64,000 nt of DNA, from assembly GCF_000426765.1 (NCBI RefSeq), contig NZ_KE384566.1, positions 529,830 to 593,829 of the forward strand, written 5' to 3'. The notes below the pieces were generated by a model that worked only from the letters and a program-made list of their open reading frames with translations, ran no database searches and was not told where the DNA came from. The translations under genes were made by a program, and so were the position numbers. This stretch comes from Vibrio litoralis DSM 17657. Lineage in GTDB: Bacteria > Pseudomonadota > Gammaproteobacteria > Enterobacterales > Vibrionaceae. The number at the start of each line of letters is the position of its first letter. The stretch's first letter is position 1. Positions 28,796-36,243 of this stretch are shown here, piece after piece.

Positions 28796-28964
28796 GTTCA
28801 AACCTCTCGCACTTAACAACGATAACGCCGTCTTTGTCGGTTTTGATTTGCTTCATAGCTTTGAATCGGTCAGGTTTCGGGCAATGGCCTTCCGTGTACT
28901 TTGGCTGATACCTAAAGCGACAAACTTGACACATTGAACCGCTAGGTCGGTGGGTTATTTTCAT
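28776..28964 (-). CDS. Small cysteine-rich phage protein, probable zinc binder
   Basis: 62 residues from the ATG at 28964, chosen because GGAGG lies 7 bases upstream. It contains MCQVCRF, HCP and VVKCERF, giving four Cys and one His arranged like a small zinc knuckle. Similar short proteins with a CxxC and a terminal VVKC are common in phage early regions. No function is known. Confidence 0.65.
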   Translation of the reverse strand: MKITHRPSGSMCQVCRFRYQPKYTEGHCPKPDRFKAMKQIKTDKDGVIVVKCERFERESKAL

Positions 28965-29413
28965 AACTTCGATTCCTCCCACCAAGTTTTACGCACCACC
29001 GTTGCTTTCATCATTTCTTTCTTGCCGCAATAGATACAAACTCGCGTAGAGCCTGCGCCTATATCTTCGTCTGGCTCGTTCATGTCCCACTCATGACGCA
29101 TATCGGTATAAGCGCACATTCCTTTTTCTTTGTACTCACGCATAAACCATTCGGTTACGTCCTGCATCTGGCAATTACTGTACGCAAATGTTTGAAAGTC
29201 ACCGCAAGCAATTGATAATAAATTTCTACCGTTTAGAAAAATGTCATCACAAAAGCCTATGTGTAAATCATCGTTCGCATCTCTGTAGATTCGATAGTGC
29301 TTTTTCAATCTCAAATACTTTCCACTGCGAGCAAACTTGGCTAAGTTTTGTGATGAATTGGGAAACTCACTGAGTAAGAGCTTGTGAAGTTTTATTGATA
29401 GGGGTTTTTCCAT
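28961..29413 (-). CDS. Hypothetical phage protein with C-terminal CxxC
   Basis: About 150 residues from ATG 29413. Not recognised. The C-terminal part has RVCIYCGKKE, a single zinc-ribbon-like half, and HEW upstream. It overlaps the genes at both ends by a few bases, fitting a tightly packed early operon. Confidence 0.6.
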   Translation of the reverse strand: MEKPLSIKLHKLLLSEFPNSSQNLAKFARSGKYLRLKKHYRIYRDANDDLHIGFCDDIFLNGRNLLSIACGDFQTFAYSNCQMQDVTEWFMREYKEKGMCAYTDMRHEWDMNEPDEDIGAGSTRVCIYCGKKEMMKATVVRKTWWEESKL

Positions 29414-29415
29414 TA

Positions 29416-29787
29416 TCACACCTCAATCTGTTTATTTTCTGGCAAGGTTTCATTCACCAAGTCAAACACTTTCGCCCATCCAAGGCCCTCAACATGAAAG
29501 GCGAATATTCGAAAGCTCGCCATTGCAAAGAGCCGATGCTCACCCTCGCCATATTCGTTAAGCTGGCGATTGAATGAATTGAAAGCGTTAATGAGAAACT
29601 TCTTTCTTCCTGACGCTAGAAAAGCCTCATTATCAGGCACATTAAGATCGCGCTTTATCATTCCAAGTCTTGCCTGAAAGATAAGATCTAAATCATCAGT
29701 AGCGCGGCCAATATAGCGCTCCATTACTTCGAGGCACTTTTCTGCAATGCCATGGTCACGATGAATTATTTGGTGTTCGTAATCCAT
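29416..29787 (-). CDS. Hypothetical phage protein (about 123 aa)
   Basis: The start at 29787 follows TTGGAG. It appears all-helical with conserved-looking aromatic segments (FLINAFNSFNRQLNEYGEGE, FRIFAFHVEGLGW). Not recognised. The stop lies two bases before the next ATG. Confidence 0.6.
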   Translation of the reverse strand: MDYEHQIIHRDHGIAEKCLEVMERYIGRATDDLDLIFQARLGMIKRDLNVPDNEAFLASGRKKFLINAFNSFNRQLNEYGEGEHRLFAMASFRIFAFHVEGLGWAKVFDLVNETLPENKQIEV

Positions 29788-29798
29788 AATCACTCCAA

Positions 29799-29826
29799 CA
29801 AAAAGCACCGTACTTGACGATGCTTT
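29799..29826 (-). terminator. Minus-strand terminator-like hairpin
   Basis: On the minus strand AAAGCATCG pairs with CGGTGCTTT, followed by TTTG, in the gap between two early genes. Confidence 0.6.
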
Positions 29827-29850
29827 TGGCTTTATAGGTTAAGTTTCTAG

Positions 29851-30054
29851 CTAGACCATTTCGCTTGCGTTCTTGGCGAAATCATCTGCGATGCGCTGAG
29901 TAACTTCTTTGTCGATTTTTAGCGTTCTTGATACGCCCCAACCATTACTCGCGTTTTCCGGCTTCACCAATGTAAGGGTTACGACTTTGCCGCTTATTGA
30001 TTTCGGCCTACTTACGGTAACCAGTCCATATTTGGTGTCATATTCGGTTTTCAT
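29851..30054 (-). CDS. Small hypothetical phage protein (67 aa)
   Basis: Starts 10 bases after GGAGGTTCCC, inside the end of the upstream HTH gene (overlap of 17 bases). It is basic and probably a small beta-barrel-like fold (YGLVTVSRPKSISGKVVTLT). Not recognised. Confidence 0.6.
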   Translation of the reverse strand: MKTEYDTKYGLVTVSRPKSISGKVVTLTLVKPENASNGWGVSRTLKIDKEVTQRIADDFAKNASEMV

Positions 30055-30439
30055 GGGAACCTCCCGACATTAGCGAGAATGCCTTGTTAAAATCAGCTGT
30101 TCGACTTTGAGTGGTGTTTTTATCCGACTTAAACCTAGCCCCTTTACCGTGCTTTATTTGGGCTACATAAGGTTTTGATACTCCGGTAATGGCTGATATT
30201 TTTTTATATGAAAGGCCCTTACCCAGCAAAGCTTTGACTTCATCTATCACTTTCTGAGGTATCTTGTTTTTTGGCCCGCGATTTACTCCGCTATTTTTCA
30301 AAGACAAACTAATGCCCATGTTGCTAGCTTTTTGGGTTATAGCGCCTCTAGGTCTGCCGATTGCTGTGGAAATATAATCAACAGATTTAACACCGGCACA
30401 TTGCTCTAACATCAGCTCTTCTTGTTCAGTCCACAGCAT
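30038..30439 (-). CDS. Phage DNA-binding protein with two helix-turn-helix segments
   Basis: 133 residues. The N-terminal Myb/SANT-like helix set (WTEQEELMLEQCAG to AIGRPRGAITQKAS) is followed by a second HTH (VKALLGKGLSYKKISAITGVSKPYVAQIKHG). It is basic. It resembles small phage regulators or recombination directionality factors; the target is unknown. It lies in the leftward early operon. Confidence 0.65.
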   Translation of the reverse strand: MLWTEQEELMLEQCAGVKSVDYISTAIGRPRGAITQKASNMGISLSLKNSGVNRGPKNKIPQKVIDEVKALLGKGLSYKKISAITGVSKPYVAQIKHGKGARFKSDKNTTQSRTADFNKAFSLMSGGSHENRI

Positions 30440-30514
30440 GTGACCTCACTTAAATTTCAAATACAGTAGATAAAACGCCCCACATAGCAGGGCGTAGAGT
30501 ATTAGCGAGCCCAT

Positions 30515-30856
30515 CTACGCTCCGATTTGCTGGTGGAGCCCAAACCAAGTGCTTTGAGGCATGATCACGTTAGCTTTGCGGACAAAGTGAAGTGGCGAGC
30601 TACTTCTTGGTGGCTCAAAGTTATATTTGTTTTTATCTTTAGGATCTAAGGTGTACTTAGCTCCGCCTATGTTCGGTTGGTTGCTACGCTCAACGTGAAT
30701 GGTTAGCCCGTGCTCACGTAAACGCATAATGGAGTAACGAACGCTACCAACAGGAATAAAGCATTTTTCGATTATTTGATCGCGAGTGACGGGGCCGTTG
30801 GTTTCGTTTAATAACTTATATAGGCGTCCGTATCCGCTGTGTGGGTTAAATTTCAT
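30515..30856 (-). CDS. Winged-helix domain phage protein
   Basis: 113 residues. The N-terminal half is a winged-helix pattern (GRLYKLLNETNGPVTRDQII, then GSVRYSIMRLREHGLTI) followed by a wing with GGAKYTL. It is probably a DNA-binding early regulator. A GC-rich hairpin (ACGCCCC / GGGCGT, about 30465-30488) separates it from the next gene. Confidence 0.6.
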   Translation of the reverse strand: MKFNPHSGYGRLYKLLNETNGPVTRDQIIEKCFIPVGSVRYSIMRLREHGLTIHVERSNQPNIGGAKYTLDPKDKNKYNFEPPRSSSPLHFVRKANVIMPQSTWFGLHQQIGA

Positions 30857-30885
30857 GGTGTACCCCGTCGTGGTTGATGGTGGGT

Positions 30886-31410
30886 TTAACTGGCTAATAC
30901 AGCATCTTCAAATTTGATTAATCGGCGTGAAGTGTTGCTTTCTTCCTGATCTTCCATTTTCACGGTGTAGGTTGCAGGGCCATACTCATAGATAGAGTCG
31001 ATGGTTCCTTTTTCTTTCCCGTGGAACCCACGAACCTCTATCACCGCGCCCATTTCAAGCGGTGCAAGAGGCTGGTAGGCGTCAAACCAAGCTTTTATCG
31101 ACTTACTGAATTCGCTATTGATTTCACCTGTGACGCATTCCAAGTTGCTTACAAAGTCTCGGTCTACATCCCATCCGTCATTTTCAAACTTTTTAGCAAG
31201 TTCGTATTCATCATCGTGGTGTGAATATTTATCTAAGAGGGTAGAAAGTAGATCGTCTCGCTCACCCTCATCAAAGGGGCACCACTTACCACTAAACAAA
31301 GATTCAACCGCATTTTGAATGACGAGTTTTTTCACTGACTCATCACTCATGCTTGGTCGTGGTGGAACTGGTTTGTTGTTTTTGTCGAATAGTTGGGTTG
31401 TCATGCTCAC
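30886..31410 (-). CDS. Hypothetical phage protein (174 aa)
   Basis: Acidic, with a C-terminal SH3/KOW-like segment ([20 protein letters not shown]) that might bind nucleic acid or protein. The rest is not recognised. It overlaps the RdgC-like gene by four bases, so the two are co-translated and may act together. Confidence 0.6.
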   Translation of the reverse strand: MSMTTQLFDKNNKPVPPRPSMSDESVKKLVIQNAVESLFSGKWCPFDEGERDDLLSTLLDKYSHHDDEYELAKKFENDGWDVDRDFVSNLECVTGEINSEFSKSIKAWFDAYQPLAPLEMGAVIEVRGFHGKEKGTIDSIYEYGPATYTVKMEDQEESNTSRRLIKFEDAVLAS

Positions 31411-32552
31411 TCCTGACCTTGGGTTGGCGCAAGAACTTCGCGAGTTCCATTGGACACATGTGATGAAACAATGCCGTTATCTTCCATGAGCTCTACAATT
31501 CGGGCAGCACGGTTATAACCAATTTTAAATTTGCGCTGAATATTGGACACGCTGCAACGACGCGTCTCAGTCACATGAGTAACCACGTCGCCATACAAGA
31601 AATCTGAATATTCATCAGGAACGGCTTTCTTTGGTTTTGTCTCTGGCTTTACTTCTGGCTGTTCATCTGCAGATAAGATGCTTAGCAACGTGTCGGTGAA
31701 TTTGTTTAGCGAGAAGATCTTCATTGCAGCATCTTCTTTCCAAACTTGAGCTTCAGACTCATCGTTTTGCGTCTGTTCGTCTGTGTCTTCCCATGAAATG
31801 CTTTTGATTTTAAAATCACTGGTTAGTTTGAAAGTGGTATCACCAAAGCTTAACCCTAGATGTTCAACCTCATAATGCTCATCAAGCTTTTGGCGGATAT
31901 CGGTATTACTGAAGTCATCCATATTGGTGAAGTTAATGGTCTCTTTACGCTCTAGTCTGCGTATTAACTTGCAGTCATTACAGGCACCGAGCGTTCCAAA
32001 TGCTTGATTATCACCATCTAAAAAGCTTTTTAGTTGAGTGGTAAGTCCGAGCTTAAAGCTTGATACGTGCAAGGTTGAGCTTTTGATTGATCCGCACACT
32101 TTTAGCAATAAGCTAAGAACATATTGAGCATGCTTTTCTGATACTGCGGAAACAAACAATCGCTTACTTTCTTCGTAGTAATAAGCGGTTATTAATTTCG
32201 TGGTGCTTAATGCTGATTTGGCAAATTCAGAGTAGATAGCCTCTTTCATTTGTTGTTTTTCAGCTTTCTTCACCGGGAAGGGTGATTGACGATTTTTAAT
32301 TCGTTGATTGAGTTCACGCTGTACAGCTGCAGTAGGAATGATTTTCTCATCCAGTCTTAGGTTGATAGCGAATCCACCTTGAATTTTTGTTACTAGCTCT
32401 TCGGTTTGAGGAGATTCAACAAAGCCCAGCGAGGTTATTTGAACTTCAGTTAAATCGCTGAAAGGGGCTTCTTTAAGTTTTTCTTCAAGCTGTTCAGCTG
32501 GTGGAAGATCAACATTATAAATTAAGGCGTTGTTTATTTTTGCAATAGACAT
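31407..32552 (-). CDS. rdgC: RdgC-like recombination protein fused to an FtsK gamma domain
   Basis: 381 residues from ATG 32552, preceded by GCGGAGT. Residues about 1-295 follow the RdgC pattern: [17 protein letters not shown], then [27 protein letters not shown]. RdgC forms ring dimers on DNA and modulates RecA. Residues about 313-381 are a full FtsK gamma winged helix ([24 protein letters not shown] split over two strands, then NGIVSS and NGTREVLAP), the part of FtsK that reads KOPS and contacts XerD. A linker rich in D, E, K and P joins them. Host RdgC proteins lack this tail, so the fusion is unusual. Confidence 0.85.
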   Translation of the reverse strand: MSIAKINNALIYNVDLPPAEQLEEKLKEAPFSDLTEVQITSLGFVESPQTEELVTKIQGGFAINLRLDEKIIPTAAVQRELNQRIKNRQSPFPVKKAEKQQMKEAIYSEFAKSALSTTKLITAYYYEESKRLFVSAVSEKHAQYVLSLLLKVCGSIKSSTLHVSSFKLGLTTQLKSFLDGDNQAFGTLGACNDCKLIRRLERKETINFTNMDDFSNTDIRQKLDEHYEVEHLGLSFGDTTFKLTSDFKIKSISWEDTDEQTQNDESEAQVWKEDAAMKIFSLNKFTDTLLSILSADEQPEVKPETKPKKAVPDEYSDFLYGDVVTHVTETRRCSVSNIQRKFKIGYNRAARIVELMEDNGIVSSHVSNGTREVLAPTQGQE

Positions 32553-32583
32553 GGTGGACTCCGCTTGTGGTTTGATTGGCTTT

Positions 32584-32641
32584 AAACCTAAAACATCCAC
32601 CAGCAAAGAATATAAAAGAGCAGGGTAGATGCTTTAGGTTT
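32584..32641 (-). promoter_or_regulatory. Long inverted repeat in the leader of the rdgC-like gene
   Basis: AAACCTAAAACATCCACC (32584-32601) is mirrored by GGTAGATGCTTTAGGTTT (32624-32641) with two mismatches around a 22-base loop. It lies 30 bases upstream of the start codon on the transcribed strand. It could fold in the mRNA leader or bind a dimeric protein. The remainder of the gap to 32813 shows no ORF. Confidence 0.6.
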
Positions 32642-32813
32642 ACCTCTTATCGGGGGAAAGAGGCTATCCCGTGAGCATGATGTAGTGATCATGTTGTTCT
32701 CACTGCCTGTCACTTCTGCGCGTTTTCTGCTGGAAGCATGGAGGGGCAGATCTCAGGTTCGGACTTTATTGGCCCCAAGTTCCGCTAGGGTTATCAATGG
32801 ATAGTTGATTCTG

Positions 32814-33401
32814 TTACTTATAATTAGGCGAGTATTGGTGGCGACGAATAAAACTGGTGTAAACAGAAACTGAACCAAGTGGCATTTCCATTTTTTCGGC
32901 TATCTCTTTATTTGTTAATCCAGCGTCTTTTAATTGCCGGCACAACTCGACATCGTGATCTTTGTTTTTAGTGTGGGGATACAAATCACCATTTCTCCTT
33001 AATGAGATAGATAGTCGCTTTGCTCGATTTTTAACTGTCGGAACAGTGGCAACCCGACGACCAATCTTATTTAATTCATTTGCTATCTGTTCTGGCGAGC
33101 AGGTTCCCGCTAGTTTTTTTATTAGTGCGTCTTCTTCATGCGAAAAATTAGGTGAACTTCGATTGGTGCATTTACCGCACGACTTTCTACGACCGTTCCT
33201 TAGATTTACGCTATTCTCTTCCACATGACTCCTGCCGCAATCACATACGCAATGAACGCCTTTTCCAGGTGGCCACTCAACAACGAGCAGCTTTCCGAAC
33301 TTCTGGCCAACCACATCAATATAATTCTTGTGATGCTTGCCAAACTGGTGGTGTTCCTCTCCGCGTTTAACCTCATGAAACCATTTATTAAGCGAGATCA
33401 T
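32814..33401 (-). CDS. Zinc-finger/HTH protein, first gene of the leftward early operon
   Basis: 195 residues. A four-cysteine module (CVCDCG ... SCGKC, about 50-78) of the type found at the N terminus of AP2/HNH phage proteins is followed by a SANT-like helix set (FSHEEDALIKKLAG) and a C-terminal HTH (LCRQLKDAGLTNKEIAEKME, GSVSVYTSFIRR). No nuclease motif is seen. It takes the position occupied by N in lambda but does not look like an N protein. It may regulate the early operon. Confidence 0.65.
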   Translation of the reverse strand: MISLNKWFHEVKRGEEHHQFGKHHKNYIDVVGQKFGKLLVVEWPPGKGVHCVCDCGRSHVEENSVNLRNGRRKSCGKCTNRSSPNFSHEEDALIKKLAGTCSPEQIANELNKIGRRVATVPTVKNRAKRLSISLRRNGDLYPHTKNKDHDVELCRQLKDAGLTNKEIAEKMEMPLGSVSVYTSFIRRHQYSPNYK

Positions 33402-33703
33402 AATGTCTCCTTGAGCTGTATTGGTTATTTTTCAAAGCACCCTCGTAAAGATGCTTTGAAATAAGCTGTATTCCCATCCGTTGCCGCAATGGTCTTCGCC
33501 CAGCTTTGGCGAACCTATTTCTTGGGTTAACCTGCCCGCGCTGTTCTTGGCGCTTTCAGTTGACTTCGGAAATAAATATATAGCCTAAGTTGTATTAAGT
33601 AAATAGCTTGAGTTGTATTTTTTGGTTTTAATTTGGTTGTTAATTTTCGTATAGGCGAAAAAAAACCGCCAAAAGCGGCGGTTTCATTGAGTTTGAGAGG
33701 AAC
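33402..33703 (-). promoter_or_regulatory. Leftward promoter/operator region (pL/OL-like) with leader hairpins
   Basis: On the minus strand TTTACT, a 17-base spacer and TATATT form a good promoter reading into 33401. ACAAC half-sites recur every 23-24 bases across it. A 10-bp stem (TTTCAAAGCA / TGCTTTGAAA, 33429-33461) and a 6-bp stem (TTCGCC / GGCGAA) lie in the transcribed leader, where lambda keeps its nut site. At 33657-33689 a strong stem (AAACCGCCGC / GGCGGTTT with T run) terminates cI. Confidence 0.65.
33657..33689 (-). terminator. Terminator of the cI-like repressor gene
   Basis: Minus strand AAACCGCC-GCTTTT-GGCGGTTT followed by a run of Ts, 15 bases after the cI stop. Confidence 0.85.
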
Positions 33704-34414
33704 TTACATCAAAACTGAGTACCAGAATATTTTTCCTAAAACGACAATCTCTTTTGCTTCTTCTGCTGAGTAGATTTCTTCTGGATGTTCATCAACATTA
33801 AAACTACGAATCCTTAAACCGCCACCAGGCAGTTTATAAAGAATCTTAATTCTTAATTCACCAGAGTGGTTAATCGCATACATCTTGCCATCATCAATAT
33901 TTACATCTGCTTTGTTAATGCCAACTGATGCACCACTTGGTAAAACCGGCTCCATGCTATTACCGGTAACCTTTACGCATGCTGCTAGTTCTGGCTGAAC
34001 GTTATATCTACGAAGTGTAGAACGGGCAAAACGAAGCTTAAGACCTGTTCTTTCTGCTGCATCACAAAGAAAGCCTGAGCCAGCTGATAGCTCTACGTTC
34101 ATATAAAAAGGCACCTCTACTTCATCATCTCCTAATGGGGTATTCCTATCCCATGTATCAAATGAGCCTAGTATCTCCGCATTGGATTCTGGTTTTTCAT
34201 GTTTGCCTGTTAATAGCCAATCAAGATCTACCTTTAACACCTTTGCTATTTCGATGATTTTTCTAGATGACTTTGATTTTCCGTTCACTAGTTTTTGAAT
34301 GGCATTTTGGGACACACCTACAGCTTGAGCAAGTTCTTGCTGAGTCATCCCTGCATTTTTCATACTAGATGACAACCTAGAAGCCAGCGTGCTCTGTATA
34401 TCATTGTTATCCAC
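33704..34414 (-). CDS. cI: CI-like phage repressor (HTH-S24 autoprotease)
   Basis: 236 residues from the GTG at 34414, preceded by TTAGGAG with ideal spacing; a longer ATG start lacks a site. The N-terminal HTH_3 (MTQQELAQAVGVSQNAIQKL) precedes an S24 peptidase with cleavage site Ala111-Gly112 (LSAGSG), nucleophile Ser153 (GNSMEP) and Lys190. It keeps lysogeny by binding the flanking operators and self-cleaves with RecA in the SOS response. It lies between the two operator regions and reads leftward, exactly as lambda cI. Confidence 0.95.
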   Translation of the reverse strand: MDNNDIQSTLASRLSSSMKNAGMTQQELAQAVGVSQNAIQKLVNGKSKSSRKIIEIAKVLKVDLDWLLTGKHEKPESNAEILGSFDTWDRNTPLGDDEVEVPFYMNVELSAGSGFLCDAAERTGLKLRFARSTLRRYNVQPELAACVKVTGNSMEPVLPSGASVGINKADVNIDDGKMYAINHSGELRIKILYKLPGGGLRIRSFNVDEHPEEIYSAEEAKEIVVLGKIFWYSVLM

Positions 34415-34547
34415 GATTACTCCTAACAAAAAAGCATACTCATTCAAATTACAACCACAGTTATAAAAAGTAAAACAACTAAAGCTATTGATTAATTAAA
34501 GCTTGGGTTGTATTCTTTGGTTGTTATTAACTTGCAGGTGATAAGTA
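34415..34547 (+). promoter_or_regulatory. OR-like operator with divergent pR and pRM
   Basis: Rightward TTGATT (34488-34493), a 17-base spacer and TATTCT (34511-34516) make a pR candidate. ACAAC half-sites at 34451 and 34475 are 24 bases apart, matching the spacing in the leftward region, and GTTGT half-sites in the opposite sense overlap the pR -10 (34507, 34520). The segment CTTGGGTTGTATTCTTTGGTT closely copies CTTGAGTTGTATTTTTTGGTT at 33608-33628. The cI leader with its GTG start leaves on the other strand. Confidence 0.65.
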
Positions 34548-34772
34548 ATGAGTAAAATTATACAAAAAGCTATAAAGCATTTCGGCACCCAACAAAAGCT
34601 GGCTACAGCTATTGGTGTTTCTCAAGCGTCAATCCATAAGTGGCTTTCTGGTGGGAGTCGCCCTACTGCTGAGAACGCAATGAAGATTGAGCGTGCGACT
34701 CACTCGGCGATTTTAGCTAAAGAAGTGCGTCCTGATATTGCAGAACTCTTCTCTAGTCCACAGCCCAAATAA
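34548..34772 (+). CDS. Cro-like repressor (YdaS/Cro family)
   Basis: 74 residues, a single HTH: KIIQKAIKHFGTQQKLATAIGVSQASIHKWLSG with the characteristic HKWLSGGSRPTAENAMKIE follow-on of YdaS/Cro proteins. It is the first gene of the rightward early transcript, just right of the operator. It should repress cI transcription and tune early promoters. Confidence 0.88.
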   Translation: MSKIIQKAIKHFGTQQKLATAIGVSQASIHKWLSGGSRPTAENAMKIERATHSAILAKEVRPDIAELFSSPQPK

Positions 34773-34819
34773 TCTCACAACCAAATCAACCACGTAACCA
34801 CATTAGCGAGGAGTTAACA

Positions 34820-35284
34820 GTGGATAAGAAAGAAATGATCAACAAAACGGTTCAGCGCCTTGGTCGAGGCGGCGCTATTGGCGAGCAAGCGGATGGAGCG
34901 GCTTTATTGAATATGAACCTTAATAAGTTCTCGAATCATTTGCGCCAAGTGAAGGGTATGAACTTCTTTCAGTTTGATGAGCTTGTTGAGATGACTGTAA
35001 CCAGTCAGACCCCATACATTGCGCAGTATTTTGCAGAGCGAATCAATCACCTTGTTGTGCCAATGCCAGAAGTGGGCGAACTAGACAGCGTTGATATGTT
35101 CGACTGCCACCTACAGCTTAATGCGATAAAGGGCATGCTAGATAAAGCGATTGAAGATGCTAAAGCTGATGGTGTGTTTGATGCCAATGAGCGCAAGAAC
35201 ATCAAAGAGCTAAAGCAGAAATATCAAGCCACTTTCGAAGCCTTCATGTTAAAGCTTGATGCGTTATATGCGGAGGATTTATGA
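34820..35284 (+). CDS. CII/YmfL-like phage regulatory protein
   Basis: 154 residues from a GTG with GAGGAG upstream. The N-terminal part (TVQRLGRGGAIGEQADGAALLNMNLNKFSNHL) reads like an HTH that discriminates operators, and the C-terminal half is helical and charged. Position two after cro fits the CII slot. The family call is by pattern and position. Confidence 0.65.
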   Translation: MDKKEMINKTVQRLGRGGAIGEQADGAALLNMNLNKFSNHLRQVKGMNFFQFDELVEMTVTSQTPYIAQYFAERINHLVVPMPEVGELDSVDMFDCHLQLNAIKGMLDKAIEDAKADGVFDANERKNIKELKQKYQATFEAFMLKLDALYAEDL

Positions 35285-35454
35285 AAACCAACATCTTCTT
35301 AATCACGATAGAGCAAATGATCGATATGACTCGTTCATCTTGCAAGGTTGCCGAAAGTCAAAACCAGAAAAGCGTGGAGCTTGAGCGTGATGCTTTGAAA
35401 AACATCATTAAGAAATGCGAGCGCGGTTTGGCGGTTTTAGATAGTCAGAAATAA
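35281..35454 (+). CDS. Small hypothetical phage protein (57 aa)
   Basis: The ATG overlaps the previous stop in an ATGA junction. It encodes a short mostly helical protein starting MKTNIFLITIEQM. Not recognised. Coupling to the CII-like gene is the main evidence. Confidence 0.55.
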   Translation: MKTNIFLITIEQMIDMTRSSCKVAESQNQKSVELERDALKNIIKKCERGLAVLDSQK

Positions 35455-35516
35455 AAATGCCTTTGCGTAGCGGTAACTACCAAAGGCGCGGACTAAACGT
35501 ACAGAGGTTTTTAATC

Positions 35517-35663
35517 ATGTCCAGAATAGCACAGCGAAAATTAACGTCAAAGCTCTACAACAAATACATTAACAACCGGTTTGAATATTACATGGTGGTG
35601 ATGGGTAGTCCTGTTCGTATTAGTCGTGCATTTGCAAAGCAAGTATTTGAAGGGGCCGTGTGA
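35517..35663 (+). CDS. Small basic phage protein (48 aa)
   Basis: Start at ATG 35517 after AGAGG. The product is very basic with many Arg, Lys and Tyr (MSRIAQRKLTSKLYNKYINN). A stem (CCTTTG / CAAAGG, about 35460-35485) lies just upstream. Its TGA overlaps the next ATG. Not recognised. Confidence 0.5.
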   Translation: MSRIAQRKLTSKLYNKYINNRFEYYMVVMGSPVRISRAFAKQVFEGAV

Positions 35664-36241
35664 TGGCAAGTATTGATATTAACAATCCACCTCAGCGTTA
35701 TGACGTTATTTACGCTGATCCTCCTTGGGCGTTTACGAATGCTAAAACTGGCGGCTCTATGAAATCGGGTGCGGCAGCTCAATACCCAACAATGACGCTA
35801 GATGAAATGAAAGCTTTACCAGTCAATGAATTGGCTAGTGACAATGCGCTGTTGGTTATGTGGTGGGTAGGCTCTCAACCTAAAGAGGCTATCGCATTGC
35901 TTGAGGCTTGGGGTTTTGAGCTTCGCAATATGAATGGCTTTGTATGGAACAAGCTAACCCAGCTGAACAAGCCGTTTTTTGGTATGGGCTTTTACACTCG
36001 TGCCGGTAGTGAGTCTTGCATAATTGCGACTAAAGGAAAGTTTAAACCTGTTTGTAAGAGCGTTCGTGCGGTTTTCCATGCTGAGGCTCAAGTTCAATTT
36101 GAAGCGAGAGTAGGCCGTCACAGCGAAAAACCTAAACAGGTTCGTGATCTCATTGAAGAGTTAGCCGGTGATGTGCCACGAGTTGAGTTATTTGCACGTA
36201 AAACAGCAAGTGGCTGGGATGCGTTTGGGAATGAGGTGTAG
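35663..36241 (+). CDS. MT-A70 family DNA adenine methyltransferase
   Basis: 192 residues from the ATG at 35663, overlapping the prior stop (TGATG). The catalytic DPPW lies at 19-22, with ALLVMWWVGSQ, a GFVWNKL strand and the MT-A70 signature GRHSEKP near the C terminus, then ELFAR. It should make N6-methyladenine in phage and perhaps host DNA, probably to resist restriction or time replication and packaging. The recognition sequence is not predictable. Confidence 0.9.
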   Translation: MASIDINNPPQRYDVIYADPPWAFTNAKTGGSMKSGAAAQYPTMTLDEMKALPVNELASDNALLVMWWVGSQPKEAIALLEAWGFELRNMNGFVWNKLTQLNKPFFGMGFYTRAGSESCIIATKGKFKPVCKSVRAVFHAEAQVQFEARVGRHSEKPKQVRDLIEELAGDVPRVELFARKTASGWDAFGNEV

Positions 36242-36243
36242 GT

